A stretch of 64,000 nucleotides of DNA from a virus: IMG/VR virus record IMGVR_UViG_3300046534_001193, positions 1-64,000 of that record. One strand, given 5' to 3'. Under the pieces are notes generated by a model. It searched no databases. It had not been told where the DNA came from and saw nothing but the letters and a program-made list of their open reading frames with translations. The position numbers were made by a program, and so were the translations under genes. Of the stretch, positions 20,254 through 29,368 are shown one piece after another; the stretch's first letter is position 1, and each line of letters begins with the position of its first letter.

Positions 20254-21717
20254 ATGCCTACTAAGCCATCCAAAGCCAATCCGATAGTTCTCCCGAAGTT
20301 GACTAGCACAGTCAAGTCGAGAACTGTCGAGTCGAAAACGCCTAAAGATGCGTTAATCCCTAATCAGCAGAACCATTACTCTACCCGTGATCCAAAGACG
20401 TTACGCGCGCAAGGGTTAGTTACCGAAGCAATCAGGGTTCTGTCGAAAGAGAACGGCAATTTAAGTACCTCTGTTTACAACATGGTGCAGGTAGCTGACT
20501 CGGGGTGGAAAGTGGCAGCTTACTTGCCTAGCACTTCCGAATTCTCAGAAGAAGGCACGATGCTGGCTAAGAACGTGATAGCTTCGATGGATACCCTTCA
20601 TGACTATACTGAGGGTTTCGGTAGGAAGCGGCCTATCCCTATGGTTGTCCAAACGTTGCTAAGGGAAAACATTCTTACAGCTGGCTGTGCTATCGAGTTA
20701 GTTTTAGACGAAGGTTTGTATCCTGACCGGCTCCAAGTAGTTGACTATTCAACTTTAAAGTGGGCGTCGGATGGTAAAGGGTCTAGGTATCCTGTTCAGA
20801 CAGGGTTTGAGAGCGGCGCATTTGGTGGCGACCCAGGTATCGATATCCCACTTGATATTGCGACTTTCTATGCCGAGACTTTGCACTTGGAAGCTGACAC
20901 AGCCTACGGCACATCAATACTTCGGGCTGCCTTAGATTCGTCATTTGCGTCTTCTGAATTTATAGCCGACATGCGCAGAAGCTTGTTTAAGTCAGGCCAC
21001 TCGCGGCTAACTGCTACCTTAGACACAGCTCGAATTGCGGCAACGGCTACGGCGGAAGTAAAAAAAGATCCGGTTAAACTGGCGACGTATTTGAACACAG
21101 TCAAAGGTGAAGTGGAAACAGCCTTAGCAGATATGTCGCCGGAAGACTCAGTTGTGGCTTTTGATACTGTCGAGTTCAAGACTGAGGACATAGGCGGCAC
21201 AAAGTCGGATTACACCGGTTTGCTGGCGGCCATAAACAACCAAGAAGCGACGGCTCTTAAGACTCCGCCTTCTATACTTGGCATGCGCTCGGCGGGCTCA
21301 CAGAGCTTGTCTAATTCAGAAACCCTCATATTCCTTAAAGGTGCAGCAGCGATACAGACGCCGGTCGAGTCAATACTTAGCCGAGCTTTGACGACTGCAG
21401 TGAGACTTTACGGTAGTGACGTCTACGTCAAGTTTAAGTTCAATCCAATAGATCTTCGGCCTGAGTCTGAGCTAGAAGCTTTCCACACTATGAAGGAAAC
21501 TCGCTTTCTTACGCGTTTGAGTCTTGGCATTATCACCGATGCACAGTTTTGTTACGAGATGGATATTCCGTATAATCCTGCGGCGCCTAAGCTGTCAGGA
21601 ACTAACTTTCAAGCTAGCGGTGGCAGTCAGTCTACGCAGACTACTCGCGGTCCTATGGAAGACAATTTGCAGCCAGGCAGCGACATACCGCGCAATGGCG
21701 GAGGTAGCAGCCAATGA
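20254..21717 (+). CDS. Portal protein
   Basis: 487 residues. Forms the dodecameric DNA channel at one capsid vertex and docks the terminase. Called from position between terminase and the S49 protease and from portal-like stretches: LTEAIRVLSKENGNLSTSVY-type helical start, PMVVQTLLRENILTAGCAIE, and PSILGMRSAGSQSLSNSETL, close to the 'P...LG...gs.s..e......' region of portals. The C-terminus is Ser/Gly/Gln-rich. Not obviously the lambda B subfamily; the precise family is open. Confidence 0.8.
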   Translation: MPTKPSKANPIVLPKLTSTVKSRTVESKTPKDALIPNQQNHYSTRDPKTLRAQGLVTEAIRVLSKENGNLSTSVYNMVQVADSGWKVAAYLPSTSEFSEEGTMLAKNVIASMDTLHDYTEGFGRKRPIPMVVQTLLRENILTAGCAIELVLDEGLYPDRLQVVDYSTLKWASDGKGSRYPVQTGFESGAFGGDPGIDIPLDIATFYAETLHLEADTAYGTSILRAALDSSFASSEFIADMRRSLFKSGHSRLTATLDTARIAATATAEVKKDPVKLATYLNTVKGEVETALADMSPEDSVVAFDTVEFKTEDIGGTKSDYTGLLAAINNQEATALKTPPSILGMRSAGSQSLSNSETLIFLKGAAAIQTPVESILSRALTTAVRLYGSDVYVKFKFNPIDLRPESELEAFHTMKETRFLTRLSLGIITDAQFCYEMDIPYNPAAPKLSGTNFQASGGSQSTQTTRGPMEDNLQPGSDIPRNGGGSSQ

Positions 21718-21759
21718 TAAAAACTTGCAGAAACCACACTAACTTGGTAAATTACCGTT

Positions 21760-23274
21760 ATGCTTAACCAATTTAACCACAATAACGCCTCTTTCTGGCT
21801 TGGCACTCCCGCCAGTTACGAGACAGTTATCTCTGCCCAAGCAAAAATTCAAGAGCATTCAGCGCGAGGCCATTACGACGAAGACGAAGATAAAATGTCT
21901 TCACCGATCTTGTCTATATCTGAAGGTATAGCAACAGTAATGGTTCACGGCTCTCTGACTTCTGAAGACAGCTTTTACAACCAGATGTTCGGCATTACTT
22001 CTTACAACGAGATTAGAAACGCTATTATAGAAGCCGTTGGCTCTATGGAAGTCAGTCGTATTGTTTTGGACATTGACTCACCTGGCGGATCAGCCAAAGG
22101 TATCGATGACTTAGGCGACTTCATAAAGTTTGCTAGTGCACGCTTACCAATTGTAGCGCACGTATCGGGCGAGGCTTTATCGGCAGCTTGCTGGATAGCG
22201 ACTTCTTGTGACAGCATCACTGGTTCACGTATGTCGCAGCATGGCAGCATAGGCGTTATAGCAGTATTGCAAGAAATTACTAAGATGGCGGAAGACCAAG
22301 GTGTTAAATTCCACGTTTTTCGTGCGGGCAAGTACAAGGCGATCGGAAGTCCTTACGAAGAATTGACTGATGAGTTTCGAGAGATTATACAAGCTCAAGT
22401 CGACACTATCGAAGGCTTCTTTTTAGATGCTATTTCAGATAATAGGGGCATCCCTCGCGGTTCGGTCAAAGCCCGAGTCGGCGAAGGTTTAACGTTTTTT
22501 GCTGCAGAAGCAGTGGACAAGGGGCTATTAGACGAAGTATTATCCATACAGGACTTGCTTACTAGACTAATAAGCCTGTCAAATTCAAACCCGAGAGGGC
22601 TAAATGCATCTACCGAGGAAACATCAATGGCCACTAAAGCCTTAACTGCAAAAGCTTCAGCTGCATTGGCCGCTGGTGCATCCGATGAAGAAATCAACGC
22701 ACTTCTTTCCGCTGCTAGCGAAGAAGAACTTACTGCTGAGCAGATCGCCGCTAATCTGGCTGCTGCCAAGTTAGAAGGTGAAGGCGCAGGTGAAGAACTT
22801 ACTGCTGAGCAGATCGCCGCTAATCTGGTCGTCGAAGGTAAAGGCGTAGAACTTACCGCTGAAGAGTTGGAAATTAAAGCTGCGGCAGATCTAGCCGCAG
22901 CTCCCACCGCTCCAGTCGTAGATCATTTGGTCACTTATCTTAAAGAAGAAAACCAAACACTCCGGCAAAAAATTACAGGCTTAGAGTCTGACAGTTTGAA
23001 ACTTGCGGAACTAAATACAATGATTCCTCAGCTGAAAGCTGCGCTTGGCGAATACGTCTCAGGCATGTCGGTCCGCTTAGGTGGATCGCATTTGGACACT
23101 TCTTCGTTGGAACTTCCTTCTCTGATGGCGCAATACACTAGCACTCGAACGGCTATGTTAAAGCGTTATCCTGTCGGTGGACAAGCCAACGTCGACGATT
23201 CAGAGTCAGATAGCTCTGATGCTGACACTGCAACCGTTACTTACATGCGTTCTGTTAAACAGAACACTATCTAA
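21760..23274 (+). CDS. Capsid maturation protease (S49) fused to scaffold
   Basis: 504 residues. N-terminal ~280 residues are an S49/ClpP-like serine protease: DIDSPGGSAKG, the serine in SGEALSAACWIA (about residue 141) and the lysine in RAGKYKAIGSP (about 193). The C-terminal ~215 residues are the scaffold: Ala/Glu-rich helices, a duplicated EELTAEQIAANL segment (37-bp direct repeat at 22723-22759 and 22792-22828) and a coiled coil (YLKEENQTLRQKITGLES). The layout is that of lambda C/Nu3: the protease trims scaffold and itself inside the prohead. Confidence 0.88.
   Translation: MLNQFNHNNASFWLGTPASYETVISAQAKIQEHSARGHYDEDEDKMSSPILSISEGIATVMVHGSLTSEDSFYNQMFGITSYNEIRNAIIEAVGSMEVSRIVLDIDSPGGSAKGIDDLGDFIKFASARLPIVAHVSGEALSAACWIATSCDSITGSRMSQHGSIGVIAVLQEITKMAEDQGVKFHVFRAGKYKAIGSPYEELTDEFREIIQAQVDTIEGFFLDAISDNRGIPRGSVKARVGEGLTFFAAEAVDKGLLDEVLSIQDLLTRLISLSNSNPRGLNASTEETSMATKALTAKASAALAAGASDEEINALLSAASEEELTAEQIAANLAAAKLEGEGAGEELTAEQIAANLVVEGKGVELTAEELEIKAAADLAAAPTAPVVDHLVTYLKEENQTLRQKITGLESDSLKLAELNTMIPQLKAALGEYVSGMSVRLGGSHLDTSSLELPSLMAQYTSTRTAMLKRYPVGGQANVDDSESDSSDADTATVTYMRSVKQNTI
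22627..23274 (+). CDS. Scaffolding protein from internal start (Nu3-like)
   Basis: In-frame ATG at 22627 within the protease gene, preceded by CGAGGAAACATCA, a good Shine-Dalgarno. It would give a 215-residue protein, MATKALTAKASAALAAG onward, consisting of the scaffold only. Lambda makes Nu3 the same way from within C. The SD is not needed to encode the linker (STEETS), which supports the call. Confidence 0.7.
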   Translation: MATKALTAKASAALAAGASDEEINALLSAASEEELTAEQIAANLAAAKLEGEGAGEELTAEQIAANLVVEGKGVELTAEELEIKAAADLAAAPTAPVVDHLVTYLKEENQTLRQKITGLESDSLKLAELNTMIPQLKAALGEYVSGMSVRLGGSHLDTSSLELPSLMAQYTSTRTAMLKRYPVGGQANVDDSESDSSDADTATVTYMRSVKQNTI

Positions 23275-23306
23275 CCTACTGTTTAATTTAACGAGGACAC
23301 TCTATT

Positions 23307-23771
23307 ATGGGCACTACAATTCAAGAACGGACAATGACAGTCGATACCAAATTTATGGGTATCGTTACTGATAAGCTGGGCACTACTGCGGGCGATTACA
23401 CTGATAAAGAGCTAGGCAAAGGCGTCAAGATGGCAGCCAACGCTTACGTACCTGTGGTTGCAGGCGACGAAATCGAAGGCATTGTTAATACCGTTGAGCC
23501 TGGCACTAAAAATTCTGGTTACAACTGGGGCGGCGTACAAACTACAGGCCGCGCAGAAGCTACTGTTGGTGCCAACCAAGTTACCACTATCAACATTGGA
23601 AATTTTGTCCTCAATGACACTCCTATAGATGCTGGCACTGCCGGCTTAATCCAGGTTTACGACGAGGATGGCGATGGTGCTGCTGCACCGACTAAGTTCC
23701 TTTGGCGCGTTATTAGAATTCTTACTGGCACGGGTATTGCCGGTGATAAAGTTCTGATCGAACGCGCTTAA
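23307..23771 (+). CDS. Head decoration protein (gpD-like)
   Basis: 154 residues, SD CGAGGACAC before ATG. Beta-rich and Gly/Thr-rich (TTAGDYTDKELGKGVKMAAN, then VVAGDEIEGIVNTVEPGT). Position between scaffold and major capsid protein is that of lambda gpD, which caps the three-fold sites and stabilises expanded heads. Longer than gpD (110). Length and fold fit other long decoration proteins in this position. Confidence 0.75.
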   Translation: MGTTIQERTMTVDTKFMGIVTDKLGTTAGDYTDKELGKGVKMAANAYVPVVAGDEIEGIVNTVEPGTKNSGYNWGGVQTTGRAEATVGANQVTTINIGNFVLNDTPIDAGTAGLIQVYDEDGDGAAAPTKFLWRVIRILTGTGIAGDKVLIERA

Positions 23772-23808
23772 ACCAGCCATTCAACTTTAATAATTCTGGA
23801 GAACCAAC

Positions 23809-24999
23809 ATGTCATACGATACAAAATTTAAATTTACAGACCTTAACGGCAAACTACAGGAAGGCGGAATTACTGTCCAATCTTACGCAGAGGCTGCCGC
23901 TAAAGGGTTGAGTTTGTCCCAGCACATGGCTCAGAAGTTCCCGACCGACGAAACTAAGTATGGGCCTATTTTGGCACAAGCCATGGCTTCAATTGGTTTA
24001 AATGTACGTCCTGACAATGTTACCGGTGTTCCTTCCACCAAGTTGTCTAGCGCTTTTTCAATGAATCTGGGTGCAATTACGTCTCCTGACGGCACCGGAA
24101 ATGGCACACCTGCGGGGCGTTTGTTCTTTCCTGAGGTAATCCTGCAAAGTATTGCAAAGGAATTGACGGAAGACAAAGGTGACTTTTTTGCTGGCTACGA
24201 AAGTTTGCTGAGTGGCAGCGAGAGCGTTAACGCGCCTGAGTTTAAGCGGGTGCGAATTGACAACACTGCACCTGAAGCTTCGGCGTCTATGGCAACATCT
24301 CAGTTGGCTGAACCTTCCGTCATGGTAAAAGTGACAGCAGCTGATACTACCACACCGATTCCGACCAAAGGTATTGGCTTGCTAGTTTCTGACCAGGCTT
24401 TACAGCATACCAGCTTCGATCTTGTCAACACGATTATGATGGCTCAAGCTCGAGGCGAGCGAATTCGCATGGTAGAAGACCAGCTTGACGACGTGTTCAA
24501 CGGTAACACTGATTTGGCCGGCATGGCTGCTTTACCTACGTTCAATGCCGACACTTTGGATGCCACTATCGCTGCTGACGGTGTTCTTACCCAGAAAGCG
24601 TGGATTCACTTTCTCCGCCAGAATTATCAGAAGATGACAGTGACAAACATCGTTTGTACGCTTAACACTGCGCTAGCGATTGAAGGCCGTACCAATAAGC
24701 CTACCAACGTGGTGGATGATCCTAACAGTCCTCGTATTGACAGCTTATTCAACATCGACAATCTCGGCATTACTGCTCCAAGAGTTTTCTTGGTAGGCAC
24801 AAACGTTTTACCTGATAACCGAATGGTTGGTTTGGATAACGCTTACGCCTTACGTCGGTACATTAACGTCTCGGCTTCTTACGAAGCAATCGAGTCGTTC
24901 GTAATTCGTCGTGCTACAGCTTTTCGAGTAGACCATGGTGAGGCGTTAACGCGTCTTTTTGACGACGCCTTTACTGTCATGGATTTGACTGACACTTAA
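23809..24999 (+). CDS. Major capsid protein
   Basis: 396 residues, SD GGAGAACCAAC before ATG. HK97-fold shell protein by position and composition. The N-terminal ~100 residues (SLSQHMAQKFPTDETKYGPI) precede RLFFPEVILQSIAKELTEDK, and the C-terminus YEAIESFVIRRATAFRVDHG with FDDAFTVMDLTDT looks like the P-domain end. A strong terminator follows. The last ~45 residues have a homologue in the small gene at 25136. Confidence 0.85.
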   Translation: MSYDTKFKFTDLNGKLQEGGITVQSYAEAAAKGLSLSQHMAQKFPTDETKYGPILAQAMASIGLNVRPDNVTGVPSTKLSSAFSMNLGAITSPDGTGNGTPAGRLFFPEVILQSIAKELTEDKGDFFAGYESLLSGSESVNAPEFKRVRIDNTAPEASASMATSQLAEPSVMVKVTAADTTTPIPTKGIGLLVSDQALQHTSFDLVNTIMMAQARGERIRMVEDQLDDVFNGNTDLAGMAALPTFNADTLDATIAADGVLTQKAWIHFLRQNYQKMTVTNIVCTLNTALAIEGRTNKPTNVVDDPNSPRIDSLFNIDNLGITAPRVFLVGTNVLPDNRMVGLDNAYALRRYINVSASYEAIESFVIRRATAFRVDHGEALTRLFDDAFTVMDLTDT

Positions 25000-25021
25000 T
25001 AGAAAGTTTTATTGGTGTTTT

Positions 25022-25047
25022 AAAAAGCCGCCTTCGGGCGGCTTTTT
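25022..25047 (+). terminator. Strong Rho-independent terminator after capsid gene
   Basis: aaaaagccgcc, ttcg tetraloop, ggcggcttttt: 11-bp stem. The right arm with its flank (gcggctttttattgtcaaca) is repeated without the left arm at about 25352-25371, after the capsid-fragment gene. Confidence 0.9.
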
Positions 25048-25135
25048 ATTGTCAACAGCCGATAAAATAAAAAGTATATTTGTAAACAAGTTAGGTGTAG
25101 AGTAGAGATCTAATCGAGACAACCAAGGTGTATTT

Positions 25136-25342
25136 ATGAAACCAGTTAGCCTAGCAGAAAAATTTTCAGCGGAATCGCCAGATGACCCACGCTTCTTACG
25201 CCGACAAATTAAATCCTCAAGCTCTTATCCAGAGATTGAAAAATTCGTAGTGCGTCCTGCCAAAGTAGTTATGCTTGAACAGGACGAGTCTTTGAAGGGC
25301 GTGTTTGACGCTGCCTTTACTCTCATGCCTTTTAATGACTGA
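25136..25342 (+). CDS. Free-standing homologue of the capsid protein C-terminus
   Basis: 68 residues, SD AAGGTG before ATG. Residues 21-68 align with the last 48 of the major capsid protein: LRRQIKSSSSYPEIEKFVVR against LRRYINVSASYEAIESFVIR, then E-L---FD-AFT-M---D in both. DNA around the stop (gactgacacttaa) and the terminator right arm are also shared, so the segment arose by duplication. The coding part has diverged but stays open with an SD, which suggests use, perhaps as a capsid accessory or a recombination leftover still expressed. Confidence 0.7.
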   Translation: MKPVSLAEKFSAESPDDPRFLRRQIKSSSSYPEIEKFVVRPAKVVMLEQDESLKGVFDAAFTLMPFND

Positions 25343-25458
25343 CACTTAACAGCGGCTTTTTATTGTCAACAAGTCAATGGACATTAACTTGTTAAGCGGT
25401 TAGTATTAGTGAGCTTATGTTCAAACACAGGCCTAACCAATTAACCAGGATAAATAAT

Positions 25459-25773
25459 ATGTCGCGTTCTAAGCCTAATAAAGGGACTACCCTTAGCCTA
25501 GCCAAGGTGGAAAAAGAAGAAGCCGAAGCAGCTGACGCTAGGGCAGTTTTGGAAAAAGAAGAAGGTGAAGCTGCCGCAGCCAGAGCGGCTTTTGAAAAAG
25601 CTAAAGCAGCCAACACAATAAAAACAGTCACTTTATTGCTCGGCTCGCAAATAACTGACCCAGGCACTGGTGTAATTTTAGTAAAAAACAAAGCAGTAAT
25701 AGTTCCAGAAATTTCTAAATGGGTTAGAATGCAAGCTGGATTCACACCTCCTTACTTAACTTTTACGGAGTAA
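25459..25773 (+). CDS. Head-region protein with coiled-coil start
   Basis: 104 residues from the ATG at 25459 (CCAGGATAAATAAT before it). Residues 14-55 form an Ala/Glu coiled coil with an imprecise repeat (ADARAVLEKEEGEAAAARAA). The rest is beta-rich (VTLLLGSQITDPGTGVILVK) and ends in PPYLTFTE. Position suggests a head or connector accessory (analogue of lambda FI in place, not in proven homology). Confidence 0.55.
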   Translation: MSRSKPNKGTTLSLAKVEKEEAEAADARAVLEKEEGEAAAARAAFEKAKAANTIKTVTLLLGSQITDPGTGVILVKNKAVIVPEISKWVRMQAGFTPPYLTFTE

Positions 25774-25779
25774 TTAGAA

Positions 25780-26262
25780 ATGGCCAAATCTTTTTTAGGG
25801 CTAGTGACCGTAGACGAAATTCGCGGATCACTCGGGTTGGACGCAAAAGACATAAGCGATGCCATAATGGCTAGCCAATCACCTGAAAAAGATTTGCAAG
25901 CTGATCTATTAACATGGGTTTCTACCTATCAGACTATAATTTCTGAAGGGGCCGCCACTACACCGACTACTGCGCAGACTCTGAAATATCTCAAGTTGCA
26001 AAACTATTCCAAATATTTCATTGCTGCCATATTCGCCTCTTCTGGTATGGTCTCAATATTTCAGAGTATGTCTGATGGGAAGAATCAATTTACACGATTC
26101 TCTAATGGTTCATTGAAAGATCTCCAGCTGGACCTAAAATCAAAGGCTGCATCGGCGAGATCTGAATTAGAGGCCCTAATCGATCCTGATCAAGTAGCTA
26201 CTTACACCCAGTTTTCTCGGGTGGTTTCTTCTTACGACCCAGTCACAAACGCAACTACCTAA
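25780..26262 (+). CDS. Head-tail connector (adaptor-like)
   Basis: 160 residues, mostly helical: FLGLVTVDEIRGSLGLDAKD, then QTLKYLKLQNYSKYFIAAIF. The size, helical nature and place after the capsid protein fit the adaptor ring of HK97 gp6 type. Overlaps the next ATG (TAATG). Assignment by position. Confidence 0.5.
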   Translation: MAKSFLGLVTVDEIRGSLGLDAKDISDAIMASQSPEKDLQADLLTWVSTYQTIISEGAATTPTTAQTLKYLKLQNYSKYFIAAIFASSGMVSIFQSMSDGKNQFTRFSNGSLKDLQLDLKSKAASARSELEALIDPDQVATYTQFSRVVSSYDPVTNATT

Positions 26263-27152
26263 TGGATCTCCGCAAAGTCGCTGCCTTTTTTGAAACCACA
26301 GAATTCGACGCCTACGACGAAAGCGATAACTCGTGGGACGCGTGTTTTCTGTTAGGCAAGGTTATGCCGATAGAGAGCGAAGTGTCTAATTCAAATCGAA
26401 ACACTCGCAGAGCTTTGCTTGGTACAGACCCTTTGGCAGTTTTTCCCGCCTCTAATACTCTCAGAGTTTTAACTTCTGGCGACATCTACATAGTAGGTGA
26501 CCTGCGTAAGGACTATCAAAACTCTGCTGCTTACGATCAATCAGGCTTGCTTCACCGCAGCAGTACGGTAGGCACGATAAATCGTCGTGCGCCTTCGGGC
26601 CCCTCAACAGACCCTGGTTGGTTAGTTGAGACTTTGATTAGCACTCACTACATGGATATAGAGCTACGGGCGGTTAAAGAAGCTGGAGAGCAAGAGCAGC
26701 AATTTGACAAGCAGTATCTTATTATTATGCCTTTGCACGCTGCCCCTCAGCAGTGGGACCGTATCAATGTGGGCAGTTACGACCATATTGTTGAGGCTGG
26801 ATATGTTGACAGTGGATTTAAGTTAGCCAGAGTAGCCAACCGACTCGACCCTCGTAAAGATTTTACTTACTATAGCCGTGGCGACACAGCGTCTTTTAAT
26901 CCTAGCAATGGCGTAGTCACCTCAGGACTAACGCCTTACAACGTTACAGGTTTTGCGCTTGATGCAAAGTCTGGGCAGGTTGCAAACACTGCAGCCAAAA
27001 GCGGCACATTCACGTTGGTAGTCGATAAAACTCACATCGGCGTTGTGCCGACTTCGAAAGATGAAGTAATTTGGGAATCCCAAAGATCTAAAGTTATTGA
27101 AGTCGAAGAAGATTTTATTGACTTTCAATATAAGATACACTGCTCATTATGA
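26262..27152 (+). CDS. Head-tail connector region protein
   Basis: 296 residues, mixed fold with beta-rich end (GTFTLVVDKTHIGVVPTSKD). No family recognised. It lies in the connector cluster and overlaps the next gene (ATGA), so a stopper-ring or neck role is likely. Confidence 0.5.
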   Translation: MDLRKVAAFFETTEFDAYDESDNSWDACFLLGKVMPIESEVSNSNRNTRRALLGTDPLAVFPASNTLRVLTSGDIYIVGDLRKDYQNSAAYDQSGLLHRSSTVGTINRRAPSGPSTDPGWLVETLISTHYMDIELRAVKEAGEQEQQFDKQYLIIMPLHAAPQQWDRINVGSYDHIVEAGYVDSGFKLARVANRLDPRKDFTYYSRGDTASFNPSNGVVTSGLTPYNVTGFALDAKSGQVANTAAKSGTFTLVVDKTHIGVVPTSKDEVIWESQRSKVIEVEEDFIDFQYKIHCSL

Positions 27153-27604
27153 GTAAAAATTCAATTGAAGCTGCACGAATTATAGCACTACTTGCTCCGT
27201 TGCCGTCTAAAATGTTGGCTGCGGTCAGTACGGAAGTCTATGAAAAAGTTTTGAATCTTACTATACAAGATTCGGGGGAAGCTGCTTTTAACTGGAGAGC
27301 TGGAGTAAATGATGAGAGCGAAATTGGTTTTACTTTTTCTGTCGGTAAAGACCCTGTAGGATTTAAAGGAGAAAAACGCTCTTTGACTGGCGGAGCCGAA
27401 GTAGTGGTTGGGTTTAGGATGCAAGAGTTTTTGTCAAAAATTTCTACCGATAATTTAACTAATGTGCATATTTACAACCCTATTACAGACGCCGATCACG
27501 CTGGAAACGCGCGACTTTTAATATCAAGGGCTGCCGCCACTAACCAAGATTTTATGGACGACATCGCAGAGAAAGCATTAAATGCCAACTTACCAAAGCG
27601 CTGA
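27149..27604 (+). CDS. Probable tail completion protein (gpZ-like position)
   Basis: 151 residues. Helical start (EAARIIALLAPLPSKMLAAV), then an alpha/beta middle, then a C-terminal helix. In lambda the gene at this position is Z, which completes the tail-to-head interface. Overlaps the next gene by 23 bp. Confidence 0.5.
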   Translation: MSKNSIEAARIIALLAPLPSKMLAAVSTEVYEKVLNLTIQDSGEAAFNWRAGVNDESEIGFTFSVGKDPVGFKGEKRSLTGGAEVVVGFRMQEFLSKISTDNLTNVHIYNPITDADHAGNARLLISRAAATNQDFMDDIAEKALNANLPKR

Positions 27605-28001
27605 GGACACGATAACTTCGCAGTTTGGAAATAATTGGAGTTACACTCCGGTTGCCTACCCCAATGCGCCGGCTATTAACGAAACGGTGTCTGGTCGACC
27701 TGAATTAGGTATTGGCCAAGATCCGTTTATAGCCGTTGAAATTATTTACAGCACTTCCCCAGCTATTGAGGTTGGGGCTAGCCCCTTGAAGAGAACCTTT
27801 GGAAACATCCTAGTAGAATTCTATACTAAAGAAGACACCGGTTCACTTCAAAACAGAATTAACCTTGACCGACTTGCAGCAATGTTTGAATACAAAACTA
27901 TCGAAGACATCTCTTTTAGAGACATTACTGTAATGCAATCTGGCACCCAAAACGGCTGGTACATTACCCCCGCCATGGTCAGGTTTTACTTTTACAGGTA
28001 A
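27582..28001 (+). CDS. Tail terminator protein (gpU-like)
   Basis: 139 residues. TYQSAEDTITSQFGNNW, PFIAVEIIYSTSPAIEVGAS, and LVEFYTKEDTGSLQNRINLD match the plan of gpU/DUF4128-type proteins, which form the ring stopping tail-tube growth and joining the head. Precedes the tail tube gene as in lambda (U then V). Confidence 0.65.
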   Translation: MPTYQSAEDTITSQFGNNWSYTPVAYPNAPAINETVSGRPELGIGQDPFIAVEIIYSTSPAIEVGASPLKRTFGNILVEFYTKEDTGSLQNRINLDRLAAMFEYKTIEDISFRDITVMQSGTQNGWYITPAMVRFYFYR

Positions 28002-28041
28002 AAATTCTAACTCGCCAAAAATACTAAGTTTTAGGAAAGTA

Positions 28042-28068
28042 TTGAAATACTTTACACCCTGCTATAAT
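28042..28068 (+). promoter_or_regulatory. Promoter before the tail tube gene
   Basis: TTGAAA (28042-28047), 15-bp spacer, TATAAT (28063-28068) preceded by TG-N (extended -10). An internal promoter giving extra tail tube mRNA would match the high copy number of that protein. Confidence 0.55.
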
Positions 28069-28108
28069 ATGAACCCATATTTCCAAAAATTGCCACAGGA
28101 ATACCACT

Positions 28109-29299
28109 ATGTCATTATTCGCTGATACCGCCAATACCTCTTTAGCCTACGCCGTGGAGTCCACTTTTGACGTAGCTCCTACTGCGGGGTATGCACTACT
28201 TAGAAATACCAGTGAGAGTTTTAACACCTCTATAGAGAGGGCCGACAGTGATGAAATTACCACTACTCGCCAGTATTCGGGCAGCAGCCAAGTATCCGGC
28301 TCTTCAGCTGGTTCTGTCGGTTTTCAATTGTCGTATGGTGAATACGACCCTTTTCTAGAAGCTGTTTTGCAGTCTTCTGGTTTTAGCACAGCTTACTCTG
28401 ATACCGTTGTAGATATCTCTTCTAAGGTCTGCGAAGTAACTTCTACCGCCAATTTAAAAGTCGGTATGCTGGTTAAGCTAACAGGGCTTACAGTATCTAC
28501 TCAAGACGGTGTTTTTACTATTGGGGCAATCCCCGACGCCACTCATTTTACTGTAGTAGAAACCCTCACTGACGAAGGCAGTTCTACAGTAGCAGCCACT
28601 CACGGCGGTTCAGCTTTCAATGAGAAAACGGATCGCAGTTTTACTTTTGAGAAAAATTTAGCAGCAGACGGCGACGATCACTTTTTTATATTCAGTGGTC
28701 AGAAAGCGTCATCTCTATCTTTAAGTATGACCACTGGTTCCATTATCAGTGGAGACATAGGTTTCATGGGTGCTACGCCAGCAGCCTCTGCAACGTCTAA
28801 AGACGGTGATGGATATACAGCTGCGTCCAGTAACCAGCTGATGAATTCAGTATCAAACGTAAGAGGCTTGTCTTTGCATTCAATTGCTTCCAATGGTACT
28901 GCCACTCTAATAACCGACACTACTTTTCAAGAGCTGTCTTTGTCAATTGATAACAACATGCGAGAGCAGCCAGGTATTGGTTCTTTGTTTTCCCAAGGTA
29001 TTGGATCAGGACGATTTAAAGTAGAAGCTTCTGCTACCATGTATTTTACCAACCGAGAAGTTTACGATAAGTTCCTTTCAAACGGGTCAATGCAATTGCG
29101 TTTTCAGGTTACTGACTCTAAAGACGTGTATGGCAACCGTTATGGTTTTGTTCTGCCGGAACTTAAAATAACCACTTACGAAGCGGCGGCGACCGGAGCG
29201 GATACTGACATTATGGCTACAATTGGTTTTACTGGCCAAGCAGACACTTTATCAGGCACCGGCAGCAGCCTCATTATTACTCGCATACCTTCAGCTTAA
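28109..29299 (+). CDS. Major tail tube protein
   Basis: 396 residues. SLAYAVESTFDVAPTAGYAL is a typical tail tube start; Ser/Thr-rich beta segments follow (SGSSQVSGSSAGSVGFQLSY). Residues ~95-170 contain an inserted Ig- or tube-like module (VVDISSKVCEVTSTANLKVG, FTIGAIPDATHFTVVETLTD). It polymerises into hexameric rings around the tape measure. Own promoter upstream and strong terminators downstream. Confidence 0.85.
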   Translation: MSLFADTANTSLAYAVESTFDVAPTAGYALLRNTSESFNTSIERADSDEITTTRQYSGSSQVSGSSAGSVGFQLSYGEYDPFLEAVLQSSGFSTAYSDTVVDISSKVCEVTSTANLKVGMLVKLTGLTVSTQDGVFTIGAIPDATHFTVVETLTDEGSSTVAATHGGSAFNEKTDRSFTFEKNLAADGDDHFFIFSGQKASSLSLSMTTGSIISGDIGFMGATPAASATSKDGDGYTAASSNQLMNSVSNVRGLSLHSIASNGTATLITDTTFQELSLSIDNNMREQPGIGSLFSQGIGSGRFKVEASATMYFTNREVYDKFLSNGSMQLRFQVTDSKDVYGNRYGFVLPELKITTYEAAATGADTDIMATIGFTGQADTLSGTGSSLIITRIPSA

Positions 29300-29318
29300 T
29301 CCTCCTCCCCTGGACTTC

Positions 29319-29357
29319 GCCGAGTTAAAAGCTTGTTCTTTTGCTCGGCGCTTTTTT
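29319..29357 (+). terminator. Rho-independent terminator
   Basis: gccgag (29319-29324), loop, ctcggc (29344-29349), then gcTTTTTT. Directly after the tail tube gene. Confidence 0.7.
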
Positions 29358-29368
29358 GCCTGCACACT

